From: Trinickia acidisoli
GTDB taxonomy: Bacteria > Pseudomonadota > Gammaproteobacteria > Burkholderiales > Burkholderiaceae
Reading direction: 5' to 3'
Length of the DNA: 64,000 nucleotides
Assembly (NCBI RefSeq): GCF_017315725.1
Contig: NZ_JAFLRG010000001.1
Span: forward strand, 2,108,001-2,172,000
Shown here: positions 52,225 to 64,000 of the stretch, piece after piece
Layout of the letters: each line of letters starts with the position of its first letter
How positions within the stretch are numbered: position 1 is the stretch's first letter
Notes under the pieces: model-generated
What the model saw: the letters and a program-made list of their open reading frames with translations, nothing else
What the model was told of the DNA's origin: nothing
The model's database searches: none
Made by a program: the position numbers and the translations under genes

Positions 52225-54558
52225 ATGACGGACACCGTAGCACTCAAGATCGTACAGCGTATCGCCACCGAACTGACCGTGCAGCCGCGCCAAGTCGCCG
52301 CGGCCGTGCAATTGCTCGACGAAGGCGCCACCGTTCCGTTCATCGCGCGCTACCGCAAGGAAGTCACCGACAATCTCGATGACACGCAGTTGCGCCACCT
52401 CGAGGAGCGGCTGCTCTACCTGCGCGAAATGGAAGAGCGGCGCGCGACGATCCTCTCGAGCATCGAGGAGCAAGGCAAGCTGACCGACGAACTGCGCGCG
52501 GCGATCGACACCGCGGACAGCAAACAAGTACTCGAAGATCTTTACCTGCCCTACAAGCCAAAGCGCCGCACACGCGCGCAAATCGCGCGCGAAGCAGGGC
52601 TCGAGCCGCTTGCGCAGGCGCTGTTGGCCGATCCGCGCCTCGATCCGCAAACGGAAGCGGCGGCCTATGTCGATGCCGAGAAAGGCGTGGCGGACGTCAA
52701 GGCGGCACTCGATGGCGCTCGCGACATCCTATCCGAGCAATTCGGCGAAACGGCGGAGCTGCTCGGCAAGCTGCGCGAGTATTTGTCGGAGCGCGGCATC
52801 GTTTCCTCTGCCGTCGTCGAGGGCAAGGAAAAGGAAGAAGGCGAGAAATTTCGCGATTACTACGACTACGCCGAAACCTGGAAGACGGTGCCTTCGCACC
52901 GCGCGCTCGCGCTTTTCCGCGGCCGTAATGCCGGCGTGTTGATGATCAAGCTCGGCCTCGGTGAAGAGCTCGATGCACAAGTGCCGCATCCGTGCGAAGC
53001 GATCGTCGCGCGTTACGCCGGCGTCTCGAACCAAGGCCGTCCGGCCGACAAATGGCTCTCGGACGTCTGCCGCTGGTGCTGGCGCGTGAAAGTACAGCCG
53101 CATCTCGAAAACGAGATGCTGACGCAACTGCGAGAAACGGCGGAGCATGAGGCGATTCGCGTCTTCGCCCGCAATTTGAAGGACTTGCTGCTCGCCGCGC
53201 CGGCCGGCCCGAAGGCCGTCATCGGCCTCGACCCGGGCTTGCGCACGGGCGTCAAGATAGCCGTCGTCGATCGCACGGGCAAGCTGCTCGCGACCGATAC
53301 GATCTACCCGCACGAGCCGCGCCGCGATTGGGACGGCTCCCTCGCAAAACTCGCGCGACTCGCCGCGCAAACGCAAGCCGACTTGATCAGCATCGGCAAC
53401 GGCACGGCGTCGCGCGAGACGGACAAGCTCGCGAGCGAGCTGATCACGCGTCATCCCGAACTGAAGCTCCAAAAGATCGTCGTCTCCGAAGCCGGGGCAT
53501 CCGTGTATTCGGCATCGGAGCTCGCCGCGAAAGAGTTCCCCGAGCTCGACGTTTCATTGCGCGGCGCCGTGTCGATCGCGCGACGCCTCCAAGACCCGCT
53601 CGCCGAACTCGTCAAGATCGAGCCAAAGGCGATCGGCGTCGGTCAGTATCAGCACGACGTGAACCAACGCGAGCTCGCGCGCTCGCTCGACGCCGTGGTG
53701 GAAGACTGCGTGAACGCCGTCGGCGTGGATGCCAACACCGCGTCGGTCGCCCTCCTCGCTCGCGTGTCGGGGCTCAATAGCACGCTCGCGCGCAACATCG
53801 TCGAATACCGCGACGCGAACGGCCCGTTCCCCTCGCGCGCGCATCTGCGCAAGGTGCCTCGCCTCGGCGATAAAACGTTCGAGCAAGCCGCCGGCTTCTT
53901 GCGCATCAATGGCGGTGAAAATCCGCTCGATCGCTCGTCGGTGCACCCCGAAGCGTACCCTGTCGTCGAACGCATACTCGCGAAAATCCGCAAGCAGATC
54001 GGCGATGTGCTCGGCAGCCGCGAAGCGCTTGCGGGCCTGTCGCCGGCCGAGTTCGTCGACGAGCGTTTCGGCCTGCCCACCGTTCGCGACATTCTCTCCG
54101 AGCTCGAAAAGCCGGGGCGCGATCCACGCCCCGAATTCAAGACGGCAACATTCCGTGATGGCGTCGAGAAAATTTCGGATCTCGTGCCAGGCATGATCCT
54201 CGAGGGCGTCGTCACCAACGTGGCGGCATTCGGTGCCTTCGTCGACATCGGCGTACACCAGGACGGGCTCGTTCACGTCTCGGCGATGTCGACCAAGTTC
54301 ATCAAAGATCCGCACGAGGTCGTGAAGGCAGGCCAGGTCGTCAAGGTCAAAGTGCTCGACGTCGACGTCAAGCGTCAACGGATCGCGCTCACGATGCGCC
54401 TGGCGGACGACGCCGCGCCAGCCTCGCGCGACGAGCGCGGCCCGAGCCGCGCGAGCGGTGGTGGGGCTGGGGGTGGGTCCCGTGGATCGCAACGTCCGCG
54501 CGAGCCGGAGGCGGCAGGCGCAATGGCAGCGGCATTTACCAAGCTCAAGCAGCGCTGA
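52225..54558 (+). CDS. tex: Transcription accessory protein Tex
   Basis: The 777-residue protein is the Tex family RNA-binding factor related to eukaryotic Spt6. It has the N-terminal helical region ([25 protein letters not shown]), the YqgF/RNase-H-like domain ([18 protein letters not shown]), the helix-hairpin-helix region ([25 protein letters not shown] by its ends) and an S1 domain near the C-terminus ([21 protein letters not shown]). A Gly/Ser/Arg-rich tail of about 35 residues follows. ATG 52225 is used. A strong terminator lies downstream. Confidence 0.94.
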   Translation: MTDTVALKIVQRIATELTVQPRQVAAAVQLLDEGATVPFIARYRKEVTDNLDDTQLRHLEERLLYLREMEERRATILSSIEEQGKLTDELRAAIDTADSKQVLEDLYLPYKPKRRTRAQIAREAGLEPLAQALLADPRLDPQTEAAAYVDAEKGVADVKAALDGARDILSEQFGETAELLGKLREYLSERGIVSSAVVEGKEKEEGEKFRDYYDYAETWKTVPSHRALALFRGRNAGVLMIKLGLGEELDAQVPHPCEAIVARYAGVSNQGRPADKWLSDVCRWCWRVKVQPHLENEMLTQLRETAEHEAIRVFARNLKDLLLAAPAGPKAVIGLDPGLRTGVKIAVVDRTGKLLATDTIYPHEPRRDWDGSLAKLARLAAQTQADLISIGNGTASRETDKLASELITRHPELKLQKIVVSEAGASVYSASELAAKEFPELDVSLRGAVSIARRLQDPLAELVKIEPKAIGVGQYQHDVNQRELARSLDAVVEDCVNAVGVDANTASVALLARVSGLNSTLARNIVEYRDANGPFPSRAHLRKVPRLGDKTFEQAAGFLRINGGENPLDRSSVHPEAYPVVERILAKIRKQIGDVLGSREALAGLSPAEFVDERFGLPTVRDILSELEKPGRDPRPEFKTATFRDGVEKISDLVPGMILEGVVTNVAAFGAFVDIGVHQDGLVHVSAMSTKFIKDPHEVVKAGQVVKVKVLDVDVKRQRIALTMRLADDAAPASRDERGPSRASGGGAGGGSRGSQRPREPEAAGAMAAAFTKLKQR

Positions 54559-54644
54559 GTGAGCGGGCAAACAAACACAGCCGCAAAAATCGGCCGGCGG
54601 CCATCTATCGTGATGAGCAAAACGGTCGGCAGATAAAAGTGAAT

Positions 54645-54680
54645 AAAAAGCCGCGTCCTTCATCGAAGGCGCGGCTTTTT
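54645..54680 (+). terminator. Strong rho-independent terminator between tex and kup
   Basis: AAAAAGCCGCG and CGCGGCTTTTT form the main stem, with CCTTC and GAAGG extending it around a short loop. T-runs occur on both sides, so it serves tex and kup. Confidence 0.8.
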
Positions 54681-54737
54681 TATCGCGTCGGCTATCGGCG
54701 ACCGGCGGGCGACCGCCAGGCGGTCGCCGCACCTTGC

Positions 54738-56630
54738 TCAAATTTCGATCTTCGTTCCGAGTTCGACGACGCGGTTGGCCGGAATGCGGAAGAAATCAGT
54801 TGGCTTCGCGGCGTTTTGATGCATCCAAGCAAACACGCGCTCACGCAGGATCGACATGCCTGGCAATTGTGTCGGCACGACCGTTTCGCGCGCGAGGAAG
54901 AACGACGTATCCATCAGTTCGAACTGCATGCCGCATATCCGCTCGAGTTCGAACAGCACCGCTTTCACGTCGGGCGTTTCGTTGAAGCCGTAAACCGCCC
55001 GGACCAGATACAAGCCGCCCCCGACGTCCTTCAGCGTAATGCGCTCGTCTTCTTTGATATAGGGAATGTCGCGCGTCTCGAACGTCAGGAAAATCGTCCG
55101 CTCGTGCAGCACCTTGTTGTGCTTGAGATTGTGCAGCAAGCTAACCGGTACGAGCGAATCGCTGCCTGTCAGGTAAATGGCCGTACCGGATACGCGGTGC
55201 GGCGGGTGCGCCAGCAGGCCCTGCACGAACGGCGCAAGCGGGATGCCATCGGCCGCCGTGCGCTCCTTCACGAGCATGCGGCCCTTGTACCACGTCATCA
55301 GTAGGAAGAACAACAACGCGCCGATGCCGAGCGGCAACCATCCGCCCTCGGCGACCTTGAGCAAGTTGGCGCCGAAAAAGGCCAGATCCACGGTCATGAA
55401 TGCGGCAATGATCACGGCGACCAGCGCCTTGTTCCAGTTCCAGACCTTGACCATGACAACGCAGGCCAATATGGTCGTCATGACCATCGTCGTCGTAACG
55501 GCGATACCGTACGCGGCAGCGAGATTATCCGAACTCTTGAAGCCGAGCACGACGCACAGGATGATGAACAGCAAGAGCCAATTGACGACCGGCACATAAA
55601 TCTGCCCGATGGCCAACTCCGACGTATGAAGCACCTTCATGCGCGGCACATAGCCGAGCTGGATCGCCTGGCTTGTCAGCGAATAGGCGCCCGAAATCAC
55701 GGCTTGCGACGCGATGACGGTTGCGACGGTCGATAGGACGACCAAGGGCAGCAGCGCCCACTGCGGCGCCATCAGGAAAAACGGGTTCTCGATCGCCTTC
55801 GGATCTTGCATCAACAACGCGCCTTGCCCGAAGTAGTTGAGCACGAGCGACGGCATCACGAGCACATACCACGCGAGACGAATCGGGCGCGCGCCGAAGT
55901 GTCCCATGTCGGCGTAAAGGGCTTCCGCCCCCGTCAGCACGAGGAACACGGATCCGAGCACGACATACGCCTGCAGCATGTGCGCGTGCATGAACGAGAA
56001 GGCGTAATACGGATTGAGCGCGGCAATGACTTGCGGCGCACGTACGATGTGGCTGACGCCGAGCACCGCGATCGTCGCGAACCAGACCAGCATGATCGGG
56101 CCGAACAGCTTGCCGACGAGCGACGTGCCGTGGCGCTGGATCCAAAAGAGCGCGACGAGTATCACCATCGTGATCGGCAGGACCAAATGCGCAAGCTGCG
56201 GCGTCGCGATCTCGAGCCCTTCGACGGCTGAGATGACCGAGATGGCGGGCGTGATCACGGCGTCGCCGTAGAACATGCAGGCGCCGAAGATACCGAGCAT
56301 CATCAAGACGCCTGCGATGCGCGACTTCATCGAGAACGGCCGCAGCGACAGCGCCATCAATGCGAGCACGCCGCCCTCGCCGTTGTTGTCCGCGCGCATC
56401 ACGAACAAGACATACTTGATCGACACCACGACAATGATCGCCCAGAACAGCAGCGAGATGACGCCCAGGATCGAATGATCGGTCAGCGCAATCCCGTGAG
56501 CGGGACTGAATGCTTCCTTGAGCGAATACAGCGGGCTGGTGCCGATGTCGCCGAATACGACGCCGATCGCCGCTAGCGCGAGCGACGGCAAGGAATGCTG
56601 ACGAAGGTTCTCGTGGTTGTTGTTTGTCAT
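54738..56630 (-). CDS. kup: Potassium transporter Kup
   Basis: The 630-residue inner-membrane protein is a KUP-family low-affinity K+ uptake system. It has about twelve helices in residues 15-460 and a soluble C-terminus. The family stretches [19 protein letters not shown] and [20 protein letters not shown] are intact. Starts at ATG 56630. It follows the phosphoribosyltransferase gene after a 149-base gap and converges with tex. Confidence 0.94.
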   Translation of the reverse strand: MTNNNHENLRQHSLPSLALAAIGVVFGDIGTSPLYSLKEAFSPAHGIALTDHSILGVISLLFWAIIVVVSIKYVLFVMRADNNGEGGVLALMALSLRPFSMKSRIAGVLMMLGIFGACMFYGDAVITPAISVISAVEGLEIATPQLAHLVLPITMVILVALFWIQRHGTSLVGKLFGPIMLVWFATIAVLGVSHIVRAPQVIAALNPYYAFSFMHAHMLQAYVVLGSVFLVLTGAEALYADMGHFGARPIRLAWYVLVMPSLVLNYFGQGALLMQDPKAIENPFFLMAPQWALLPLVVLSTVATVIASQAVISGAYSLTSQAIQLGYVPRMKVLHTSELAIGQIYVPVVNWLLLFIILCVVLGFKSSDNLAAAYGIAVTTTMVMTTILACVVMVKVWNWNKALVAVIIAAFMTVDLAFFGANLLKVAEGGWLPLGIGALLFFLLMTWYKGRMLVKERTAADGIPLAPFVQGLLAHPPHRVSGTAIYLTGSDSLVPVSLLHNLKHNKVLHERTIFLTFETRDIPYIKEDERITLKDVGGGLYLVRAVYGFNETPDVKAVLFELERICGMQFELMDTSFFLARETVVPTQLPGMSILRERVFAWMHQNAAKPTDFFRIPANRVVELGTKIEI

Positions 56631-56778
56631 AAACGCAAGCGGTTCGTACCGGATAAGCCGAGAGCGAGCGCTATTCTAGCGGCGCATCGATGTCGAATAC
56701 ACACAAAAAGAGCGGAGTCAGTCGACTCCGCTCGATTGCCGATGCGCGTGCAAATGCCGCGACCAAACTAATTGCAAG

Positions 56779-57366
56779 TTACGTGCCGGACGACGAATCT
56801 TGCGCGATGCCGCGCTTGATCCATGCGCCGAGATTATGGGGCCGAACCGTGTCCCATTCTTCGAACGGCTGGTGAATCCACGGGTTCGTGGGCAAATGCT
56901 GGACGGCATAATCCGGCTTGACCTTCGAGCAGCCCTTGTACCACAGCACGGCCGAGCGCACGGCCGTCACGGCCGGATAGCGCTCCTTCAGATGCTGCTG
57001 CACGCGCGCCAGCGTGACGCCCGAATCGACGAGATCGTCGACGAGCAGCACGTTCCCGGACAGTTCGCCGCGCGTCATCGTGATGTACTGCGCGATATCG
57101 AGTTCACCTTGCTGCGTGCCTGCTGCTTCGCGGTAGGAACTCGTTGCGAGAATCGCCAGCGGCAGATCGTAGATGCGCGAGAGTTGATCTCCGACCCGCA
57201 ACCCGCCACGGGCCAGGCAAAGGATCTTGTCGAACTTCCAGCCCGATTCGTGTACCGCCAGCGCCAAGAGCTCGATCAGCCGGTGGTACTCGTCCCAGCT
57301 CACCCAGAGGTTCTTCTCGTCGTTGCGCGGATCTGTCATGGCGATCATCGTCATGCTCTGCGTCAT
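56779..57366 (-). CDS. Purine phosphoribosyltransferase (Hpt/Xpt-like)
   Basis: The 195-residue enzyme is a type I phosphoribosyltransferase with the PRPP loop VLLVDDLVDSGVTL and the substrate stretch ILCLARGGLRVGDQLSRIYD. It likely salvages hypoxanthine, guanine or xanthine. The ATG at 57366 is four bases after the purA stop, so the two are an operon. In-frame ATGs at 57348 and 57339 are close alternatives. The substrate cannot be decided from the sequence. Confidence 0.85.
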   Translation of the reverse strand: MTQSMTMIAMTDPRNDEKNLWVSWDEYHRLIELLALAVHESGWKFDKILCLARGGLRVGDQLSRIYDLPLAILATSSYREAAGTQQGELDIAQYITMTRGELSGNVLLVDDLVDSGVTLARVQQHLKERYPAVTAVRSAVLWYKGCSKVKPDYAVQHLPTNPWIHQPFEEWDTVRPHNLGAWIKRGIAQDSSSGT

Positions 57367-57369
57367 CGC

Positions 57370-58725
<1,356 letters not shown>

Positions 58726-58842
58726 TTAGCTGGTTAAAAACGTATTCTACCCATGTTCGCCGAAGCTTCCGAATTTTTCCGTTTCGCTTCAACGGCATGG
58801 ACCATTCGCATGCCACGCGGCGGCGCGCTCCGGTCGACTCGG

Positions 58843-60009
58843 TCAAGCACCCGCGTTCGACTGGCGCGCTTCGACACACCACGCGCCGTCGCGCTCGATG
58901 AGCACGCGATCGAATGCAAACTCGTCGAGCGCGTGATCATGCCCCGGCAGCGCTTGGATCACGACCTCGCCCGCATCGCGCAGCGCGGCGACGCGTTCGC
59001 GCAACAGATCGTCGTGCTTCCAAGGCGCCAGAATCGCACTGGTGCGCGCCTCGATCGGTGAAATCCGCGCGATCTCGCGCAAATCGAGCGAGAAGCCTGT
59101 CGCCGGGCGCGCACGCCCATACGCTTGGCCGACGTGATCATAACGGCCGCCGCGCGCAAGCGCGTTCGGCACGCCGTCGACATACGCCGAAAACATGACG
59201 CCGCTGTGATACGCGTAACCGCGCAGATCGGCGAGGTCGATCGCGGCCTGTGCGCCTTCGGCGTGGGCCGCGAGAAACGTCAAATCGTCGAGTGCGCGCT
59301 CGATCGAGGGCCATTTCGGTAGCCGTTGCCGAGCCAGTTCGAGCACCGTGGCGTCGCCATAAAGCGAGGGCAGCGCACGCAGCGCGTCGCGCACGTCGGG
59401 ATCCAGATCCTGCGTCAGTTCGACGATGCGCGGCGCATCCTTGCCGGCCAGCGCCTCGTAAAGCGTCTCGCCCCGAGCGGCCGCGAGCGGGTCGCGCTCG
59501 AACAGCGCGAGCAACACGCCCGCGTGACACAAATCGAGCCGCACGTTATCGATGCCAGCCAGACGCAACACGTCGAGCATCAACTGCTGAATTTCGAGAT
59601 CCGCTTCGAGGCCCGCGTGACCATAAATCTCCGCACCGATCTGGATCTGCTCGCGCGTAGCATGCAGGCCGCGCGGCCTCGTGTGCAGGACGCTGCCGGC
59701 ATAACACAAACGCGTGACACCCTGCCGATTGAGCAGATGCGCATCGATGCGCGCCACCTGCGGCGTGGTATCGGCGCGCAACCCGAGCGTTCGGCCCGAT
59801 AGCTGGTCGACGAGTTTGAAGGTACGCAGATTGAGATCGCTGCCGCCGCCCGTCAGCAGCGATTCGAGATACTCGAGCAACGGCGGCATCACCATCTCGT
59901 ATCCGTAGGTGCGGAAGCGATCGAGCAGCGCGCGCCGCAACTCTTCGATCTTGCGCGCCTCGGAGGGCAGCACATCGGCGATATTTTCGGGAAGCAGCCA
60001 GGTCGACAT
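58843..60009 (-). CDS. hisZ: ATP phosphoribosyltransferase regulatory subunit
   Basis: The 388-residue protein is HisZ, a non-charging paralogue of histidyl-tRNA synthetase that activates the short HisG of Proteobacteria. It has class II synthetase motifs ([29 protein letters not shown] and [24 protein letters not shown] by its ends) but lacks the anticodon-binding part. It lies in the conserved hflC-DUF2065-hisZ-purA order. Confidence 0.93.
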   Translation of the reverse strand: MSTWLLPENIADVLPSEARKIEELRRALLDRFRTYGYEMVMPPLLEYLESLLTGGGSDLNLRTFKLVDQLSGRTLGLRADTTPQVARIDAHLLNRQGVTRLCYAGSVLHTRPRGLHATREQIQIGAEIYGHAGLEADLEIQQLMLDVLRLAGIDNVRLDLCHAGVLLALFERDPLAAARGETLYEALAGKDAPRIVELTQDLDPDVRDALRALPSLYGDATVLELARQRLPKWPSIERALDDLTFLAAHAEGAQAAIDLADLRGYAYHSGVMFSAYVDGVPNALARGGRYDHVGQAYGRARPATGFSLDLREIARISPIEARTSAILAPWKHDDLLRERVAALRDAGEVVIQALPGHDHALDEFAFDRVLIERDGAWCVEARQSNAGA

Positions 60010-60120
60010 CGGTTGAGTCCTACGACGTTAATTGAGGCGCGCAGCGCGCAGCCGAAAGCGAATCAAGCGAAATGCGAAGCGGCGCACGAACGCCTTCCGC
60101 GGAAGCGGGCGAACCTGGGC

Positions 60121-60312
60121 TCAGGTGGCCACGACGAGCAAGAGCAAGCCGAGCGCCATGATGATCAAACCGCCGATGCGGATGTGATGCGCCGGACGCT
60201 CCGCTATTCTACGAAACGTGTCGCGCCACGCCGTCGGGAAGACGAACGGAAACATGCCCTCGATGATGAGCATCAGTGCGATCGCAAGCAATAACGAACC
60301 GGCCATGTCCAT
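60121..60312 (-). CDS. DUF2065 (YjeT) small membrane protein
   Basis: The 63-residue protein has two hydrophobic helices (LLLAIALMLIIEGMFPFVF and IGGLIIMALGLLLLVVA) and the WRDTFRRIAERP loop of the YjeT/DUF2065 family. It is almost always found after hflC. The function is unknown. ATG 60312 or 60306 can start it. Confidence 0.9.
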   Translation of the reverse strand: MDMAGSLLLAIALMLIIEGMFPFVFPTAWRDTFRRIAERPAHHIRIGGLIIMALGLLLLVVAT

Positions 60313-60353
60313 GGAAATGCCGGCGCCGCCTGTCGATCGACGGCGCCCCTGAA

Positions 60354-61262
60354 TCAGTGTTTGCGTGAAGCCGAGGCGGCCGGGGTCGCTGAAGCGCTGC
60401 TCCCATCGGGGCTGCGCATGAAGCGGAAAAATTCGCTGTCGGGATCGACGACGATGACGTCGCCCGGCTTGAATACGCTTCGATACGCTTGCAGGCTTTC
60501 GTAGAACTGATAGAAGCCCGGGTCGCGTCCGAATGCATCCGCGGCGATGCCGGCCGCCTTGGCGTCGCCCTCGCCCTTGATCGCTTGCGCGGTGGCGTAG
60601 GCATCCGCGAGCACGGCTTGGCGCTGGCGCTCGGCATCGGCCTTGATTTGGGCCACCTCGGTCGCACTCTGCGCACGCTCGTCGCCGGCCACCTGCTCCT
60701 GCGCAGCCGCCATCCGTTTGTAGACGGCATCGGCGCCCGTCTGCGGAAAATCGACGCGCACGAAACGTAGATCGATGAGATCGATGCCGAGCGCGTTCGC
60801 CGCGCCGGTCATGGCCGCTTGCGCTTCTTGAGCAACCTCGCCCTCATGCGCGAGGACGTCGGCGAGCGCACGCTTGCCGAATGCGTCGCCGAGCGCGGTA
60901 TGCATTTGCGCGGCGAGCCGATCGATCGCGCTTTGCTGGTCTCCGTCTGTTTCGTTGAACAGCTTGAGCGGGTCGGTCACACGATATTTCAGCACCGGCG
61001 TCACGAGCAGATCCGTTTTGTCCGACGTGACGAACCGATCGGCATCGGACGGCATTAACGTCCGCACGCGCGTATCCACGAGCATCGCCGATTGCAGCGG
61101 CGTCGGCAGCTTCACGTGCAGGCCGGGAGGCACGAGCGAGGGATTCTCGCCCCCGTGCGAATAGACGACGGCAACATGCCGTTGGTCGACCACGAGCAAC
61201 GTCGTCGATCCCGCGAACAACACGGCCACGACGACGATCACGAGCGCAACGATACGATTCAT
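60354..61262 (-). CDS. hflC: FtsH regulator HflC
   Basis: The 302-residue protein has one N-terminal membrane helix and a prohibitin/SPFH domain (TLLVVDQRHVAVVYSHGG onward), then a coiled coil. With HflK it forms a membrane cage that controls the FtsH protease. ATG 61262 lies 13 bases after the hflK stop. The C-terminal SSASATPAASASRKH is low complexity. Confidence 0.94.
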   Translation of the reverse strand: MNRIVALVIVVVAVLFAGSTTLLVVDQRHVAVVYSHGGENPSLVPPGLHVKLPTPLQSAMLVDTRVRTLMPSDADRFVTSDKTDLLVTPVLKYRVTDPLKLFNETDGDQQSAIDRLAAQMHTALGDAFGKRALADVLAHEGEVAQEAQAAMTGAANALGIDLIDLRFVRVDFPQTGADAVYKRMAAAQEQVAGDERAQSATEVAQIKADAERQRQAVLADAYATAQAIKGEGDAKAAGIAADAFGRDPGFYQFYESLQAYRSVFKPGDVIVVDPDSEFFRFMRSPDGSSASATPAASASRKH

Positions 61263-61274
61263 GTCGAGCGCCCC

Positions 61275-62615
61275 TTATTGCGGTAGATCGTCTTCGCGCG
61301 CGCGGCTGCGCAGCGTATCGCGCGAGCGCAGCGCGTCACTCGCGGCAGCCGCTTGGCTGGCCGGATTCGGCGCGGCCGGCGACTGCGCCACTGCGCCCGA
61401 CGCAGCGCTCGCAGCCGCGGCCGGCACGGACGCGCCCGCCTCGGGCGCCGCACGCCGGTTAGCCTCGAGCAGCTTGTCGAGCGACAGATTGACGACGTTC
61501 CCGCCGGCCTTGCTGCCGACGAACACTTTGGTTGAATTGGCGTAAATGTCGCGCATCGTTTCCAGGTACATCCGTTCGCGCACGAGCGCCGGCGCTTTCG
61601 CGTATTGGGCGTAGACCTCTTTGAAGCGCTCCGCGTCGCCCTGCGCTTCCGAAACCACGTTGGCGGCGTATGCCTTCGCGTCGTCGATCGTGCGCTGCGC
61701 TTGCGCCTTCGCCCCCGGCAAGATTTGGCCCGCGTAGGCGTCGGCATCGGCTTTGGCGCGCGCACTTTCCTGCTGCGCGCGCGCGGCATCGGCGTAGGCG
61801 CTCTGCACCGCCGCCGGCGCATCGATCGATTCGACCGTGACGCTCGTCACCACGAGACCCGTGCGGTATCGGTCGAGCGCGCTTTGGATCGCTTGCGCGA
61901 GCGGCTCGCGAATGGCGTCGCGATTGCCGCCCAGCAGACTCGCGGTACTGCGCGCGCCGACGATCTCGCGCACCGCCGCTTGCGCGGCCTCGGTCACGCT
62001 GAGGTCGGGATCGGCGGTGCGAAACAGGTAATCGGTGACCGACTTCACTTGATACTGAACGGCCACGCGCACTTCGACGATGTCCCCGTCGTGCGTGACA
62101 ACCGAAGCGTCTTTCGTGCTCGCATCGCTCATTGCATTGCCACGACCAATTTCGACGGAACGAATCTGCGCGACGTCGACGATTTCGTGCGTCTCGAACG
62201 GATAAGGCAGACGCAGGTGCACGCCGGGGTCCACCGTGCCTCGGTACTTGCCGAATTGGAGGACCACGCCTGTTTGGCCGTTTTGAACGACGAACACGCC
62301 GCTGCCGATGTAGATCGCCACGAGCACGCCGATGACGATGCCGACGCCGATGCGCGCTGCCCGCCCGTTGTCCGGGCGCTGGTCGCCGGGCCCGGACCCC
62401 TGCCCTTTGCCGCCGAAAAAGCGCGACAAACGACGATTGAAGTCGCGCCACATCTCGTCGAGATCGGGCGGCCCGCCGCCGTCGCCCGGCTCGCGCTTCG
62501 GCTCATTGGGCCGTTGCCGGCTGCCGTTGCCGTCGCCACGCCCCCAGCGTGGATCGCTGATCGAAAGAATGGCGCGCGCACGCAGCCAGAAACTCCGCTC
62601 GTTGTATTCGTTCAC
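61275..62615 (-). CDS. hflK: FtsH regulator HflK
   Basis: The 446-residue partner of HflC begins with a hydrophilic Gly/Arg-rich segment, then a membrane helix (IGVGIVIGVLVAIYIGSGVF), an SPFH domain and a coiled coil, and ends in an Ala/Pro-rich tail. GTG 62615 (VNEYNERSFWLR) is chosen. An in-frame TTG at 62669 would overlap hflX. The gene follows hflX closely. Confidence 0.92.
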   Translation of the reverse strand: MNEYNERSFWLRARAILSISDPRWGRGDGNGSRQRPNEPKREPGDGGGPPDLDEMWRDFNRRLSRFFGGKGQGSGPGDQRPDNGRAARIGVGIVIGVLVAIYIGSGVFVVQNGQTGVVLQFGKYRGTVDPGVHLRLPYPFETHEIVDVAQIRSVEIGRGNAMSDASTKDASVVTHDGDIVEVRVAVQYQVKSVTDYLFRTADPDLSVTEAAQAAVREIVGARSTASLLGGNRDAIREPLAQAIQSALDRYRTGLVVTSVTVESIDAPAAVQSAYADAARAQQESARAKADADAYAGQILPGAKAQAQRTIDDAKAYAANVVSEAQGDAERFKEVYAQYAKAPALVRERMYLETMRDIYANSTKVFVGSKAGGNVVNLSLDKLLEANRRAAPEAGASVPAAAASAASGAVAQSPAAPNPASQAAAASDALRSRDTLRSRAREDDLPQ

Positions 62616-62647
62616 CTGTGTTCGTTCGCTCGAGTTGGGAGGGCCGG

Positions 62648-63874
62648 TCAATGCAAATCGGAGCGCCAAGTCTGTGCATCGGACGACGCCGATGCATCTG
62701 AATCTTCACGCCCATGCTCCGGCGATACAGGCGGTGCCTGGGGTGCCTGGGGTGCCTCGTCCGGCTGCGCCCGCCCGTTATCTGGGAGATGTTCTGAGGT
62801 GGCGATTTCGGCGATGGCTGCGCGCAGCGTATCCAAACCCTGCCCCGTGCGCGCGCTCAAAAAGACGCGCGAAATATTACCATACTCGTCCCGCTCGACC
62901 GCGTCGCCGCGCGCGGCCAATTCGGGCACCGCATCGATCTTGTTGAAGACGAGAATCTGCCGCACCGTGTGCGCGCCGATCTCGTCCAGCACTTCGTTGA
63001 CCTGATCGATCTGGTCGAGCCGCACGGCGCTCGACGCATCGACGACATGCAACAGCAGATCGGCGTGAATCGTTTCTTCAAGCGTTGCGCGAAACGCCGC
63101 GACGAGTTGGTGCGGCAATTCGCGAATGAAGCCGACCGTATCGGAGACGATCACTTGCCCCGCCTCGTCGCCGAGGTAGAGCCGACGGGACGTTGTATCG
63201 AGCGTCGCGAACAACTGGTCGGCCGCATAGGCTTGGGCCTTCGTGAGCGCATTGAACAGCGTGGACTTGCCGGCGTTCGTATAGCCGACGAGCGACACCG
63301 ACATCGCACGATTGCGCACGCGCTGGCGCCGCTGGGTGCCGTGCTGGCGACGCAGCTTGTCGAGCCGCCCCTTGAGCATCTTGATGCGCTCGCCGATCAA
63401 GCGGCGGTCGGTTTCGAGCTGTGTCTCGCCTGGGCCGCGCAGGCCGATACCGCCTTTTTGACGCTCGAGGTGGGTCCATGCGCGCACGAGGCGAGTAGCG
63501 ATGTACTGCAACTGCGCGAGTTCGACCTGCAGCTTGCCTTCGTGACTGCGGGCACGCTGCGCGAAAATATCGAGGATGAGGCTCGTGCGATCGACGACGC
63601 GCCGGTTAAGCGTCCGCTCCAAATTGCGCTGCTGCGCCGGCGCCAAAGCATGATTGAAGATAACGATTTCGACGTCGTTTGCCTCGCAGGCGAGACGCAA
63701 CTCCTCAGCCTTGCCGCTACCGACGAACAACGCGGCATCGGGGCTCGAACGGCGCCCTGTCAAGGTCACGGCGGGGTGTGCGCCCGCGCTTTGCGCGAGC
63801 AGACTGAGTTCTTCGAGACTGGCTTCGAAGTCGATTTTTCCGAAGTCGATGCCGACAAGCGCTGCGTTGATCAA
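62648..63874 (-). CDS. hflX: Ribosome-associated GTPase HflX
   Basis: The 408-residue protein has the HflX N-terminal nucleotide-binding domain and a GTPase domain: G1 GYTNAGKST, G3 DTVGF, G4 NKID. A linker (RRLIGERIKMLKGRLDKLRRQ) lies between. It splits stalled 70S ribosomes. TTG 63874 is the only plausible start, since a stop codon lies just upstream. A large hairpin separates it from hfq. Confidence 0.93.
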   Translation of the reverse strand: MINAALVGIDFGKIDFEASLEELSLLAQSAGAHPAVTLTGRRSSPDAALFVGSGKAEELRLACEANDVEIVIFNHALAPAQQRNLERTLNRRVVDRTSLILDIFAQRARSHEGKLQVELAQLQYIATRLVRAWTHLERQKGGIGLRGPGETQLETDRRLIGERIKMLKGRLDKLRRQHGTQRRQRVRNRAMSVSLVGYTNAGKSTLFNALTKAQAYAADQLFATLDTTSRRLYLGDEAGQVIVSDTVGFIRELPHQLVAAFRATLEETIHADLLLHVVDASSAVRLDQIDQVNEVLDEIGAHTVRQILVFNKIDAVPELAARGDAVERDEYGNISRVFLSARTGQGLDTLRAAIAEIATSEHLPDNGRAQPDEAPQAPQAPPVSPEHGREDSDASASSDAQTWRSDLH

Positions 63875-63896
63875 ATTGATGGGTGTCTAAATGAGA

Positions 63897-63942
63897 AGCG
63901 GCCGGCACGGCGCGCCGATCCGTCGGCGCCGTGCCGGCCGCT
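63897..63942 (-). terminator. Large hairpin between hfq and hflX
   Basis: AGCGGCCGGCACGGC pairs with GCCGTGCCGGCCGCT, followed by a two-base bulge and a 5-bp inner stem with loop TCCG. The following sequence is only weakly U-rich, so it may attenuate rather than end transcription from hfq. Confidence 0.55.
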
Positions 63943-63951
63943 AGGATGAGA

Positions 63952-64000
63952 TCAGGCCGTTTCCGAATCCGGATGAAAATTGACCGGACGGGCCGGCACA
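63952..64000 (-). CDS. hfq: RNA chaperone Hfq (C-terminal end)
   Basis: The last 15 residues are visible, VPARPVNFHPDSETA and TGA at 63952-63954, which match the C-terminus of the short Burkholderia Hfq. The rest is beyond the window. Hfq pairs small RNAs with mRNA. Its position before hflX is the standard order. Confidence 0.8.
   Translation of the reverse strand, partial: VPARPVNFHPDSETA

Overview
The window is GC-rich chromosomal DNA of a Burkholderiaceae member, most likely Burkholderia sensu lato (Paraburkholderia, Trinickia, Caballeronia or Burkholderia). The support is a phaC-phaA-phaB-phaR cluster, the hfq-hflX-hflK-hflC-DUF2065-hisZ-purA order, a 2-ketogluconate operon with a PtxS-type repressor, and families common in Burkholderia (PGDYG, DUF3022-like). 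I saw no tRNA, rRNA, insertion sequence, phage or CRISPR array. This is mostly core genome with a few accessory genes. The species call is inference.

Layout. 1-3 kb: end of an Lrp/AsnC regulator, a PanE-like reductase, a Spy/CpxP-like periplasmic protein and two small conserved proteins. 3-8.6 kb: 2-ketogluconate catabolism, kguE-kguK-kguT-kguD followed by ptxS, with a 14-bp palindrome close to the known PtxS operator directly before kguE. 8.8-15.8 kb: a LysR regulator divergent from a YeiH-type transporter with a LysR-type box between them, then a glutathione transferase, a CLC chloride protein with CBS domains, a phospholipase-B-like Ntn hydrolase and an overlapping pair of small genes. 15.9-22.6 kb: a TetR regulator divergent from a three-gene RND efflux operon. 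22.7-23.6 kb: an unrecognised membrane-associated protein. 23.6-27.7 kb: the putrescine importer potFGHI. 28-34 kb: DUF1289, the ABC-F protein YbiT, an AsmA-like protein and the FetAB-type exporter. 34-39 kb: serB, metC, rimO and two secreted proteins. 39.4-40 kb: a mazEF-type toxin-antitoxin pair whose toxin reading frame is broken. 40.2-45 kb: polyhydroxybutyrate synthesis. 45-54.6 kb: pgeF and rluD divergent from bamD, a YoaA/DinG helicase, a DUF465 protein, a Gln-rich secreted protein and tex. 54.7-64 kb: kup, then hfq (partial), hflX, hflK, hflC, a DUF2065 gene, hisZ, purA and a phosphoribosyltransferase, all leftward.

How the parts work together. The kgu genes import 2-ketogluconate, phosphorylate it and reduce it to 6-phosphogluconate. 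PhaA, PhaB and PhaC convert acetyl-CoA to polyhydroxybutyrate, with PhaR as regulator. PotFGHI imports putrescine. The hfl/pur block combines ribosome rescue, FtsH control and histidine and purine synthesis in a conserved order.

The items most worth a second look are the kgu operator placed over the ribosome-binding region, the frameshifted mazF, the orphan protein at 22.7 kb, a CLC protein with isoleucine where exchangers carry the proton glutamate, and stem-loops in every gap of the pha cluster. I did not find a clearly new multi-gene system.
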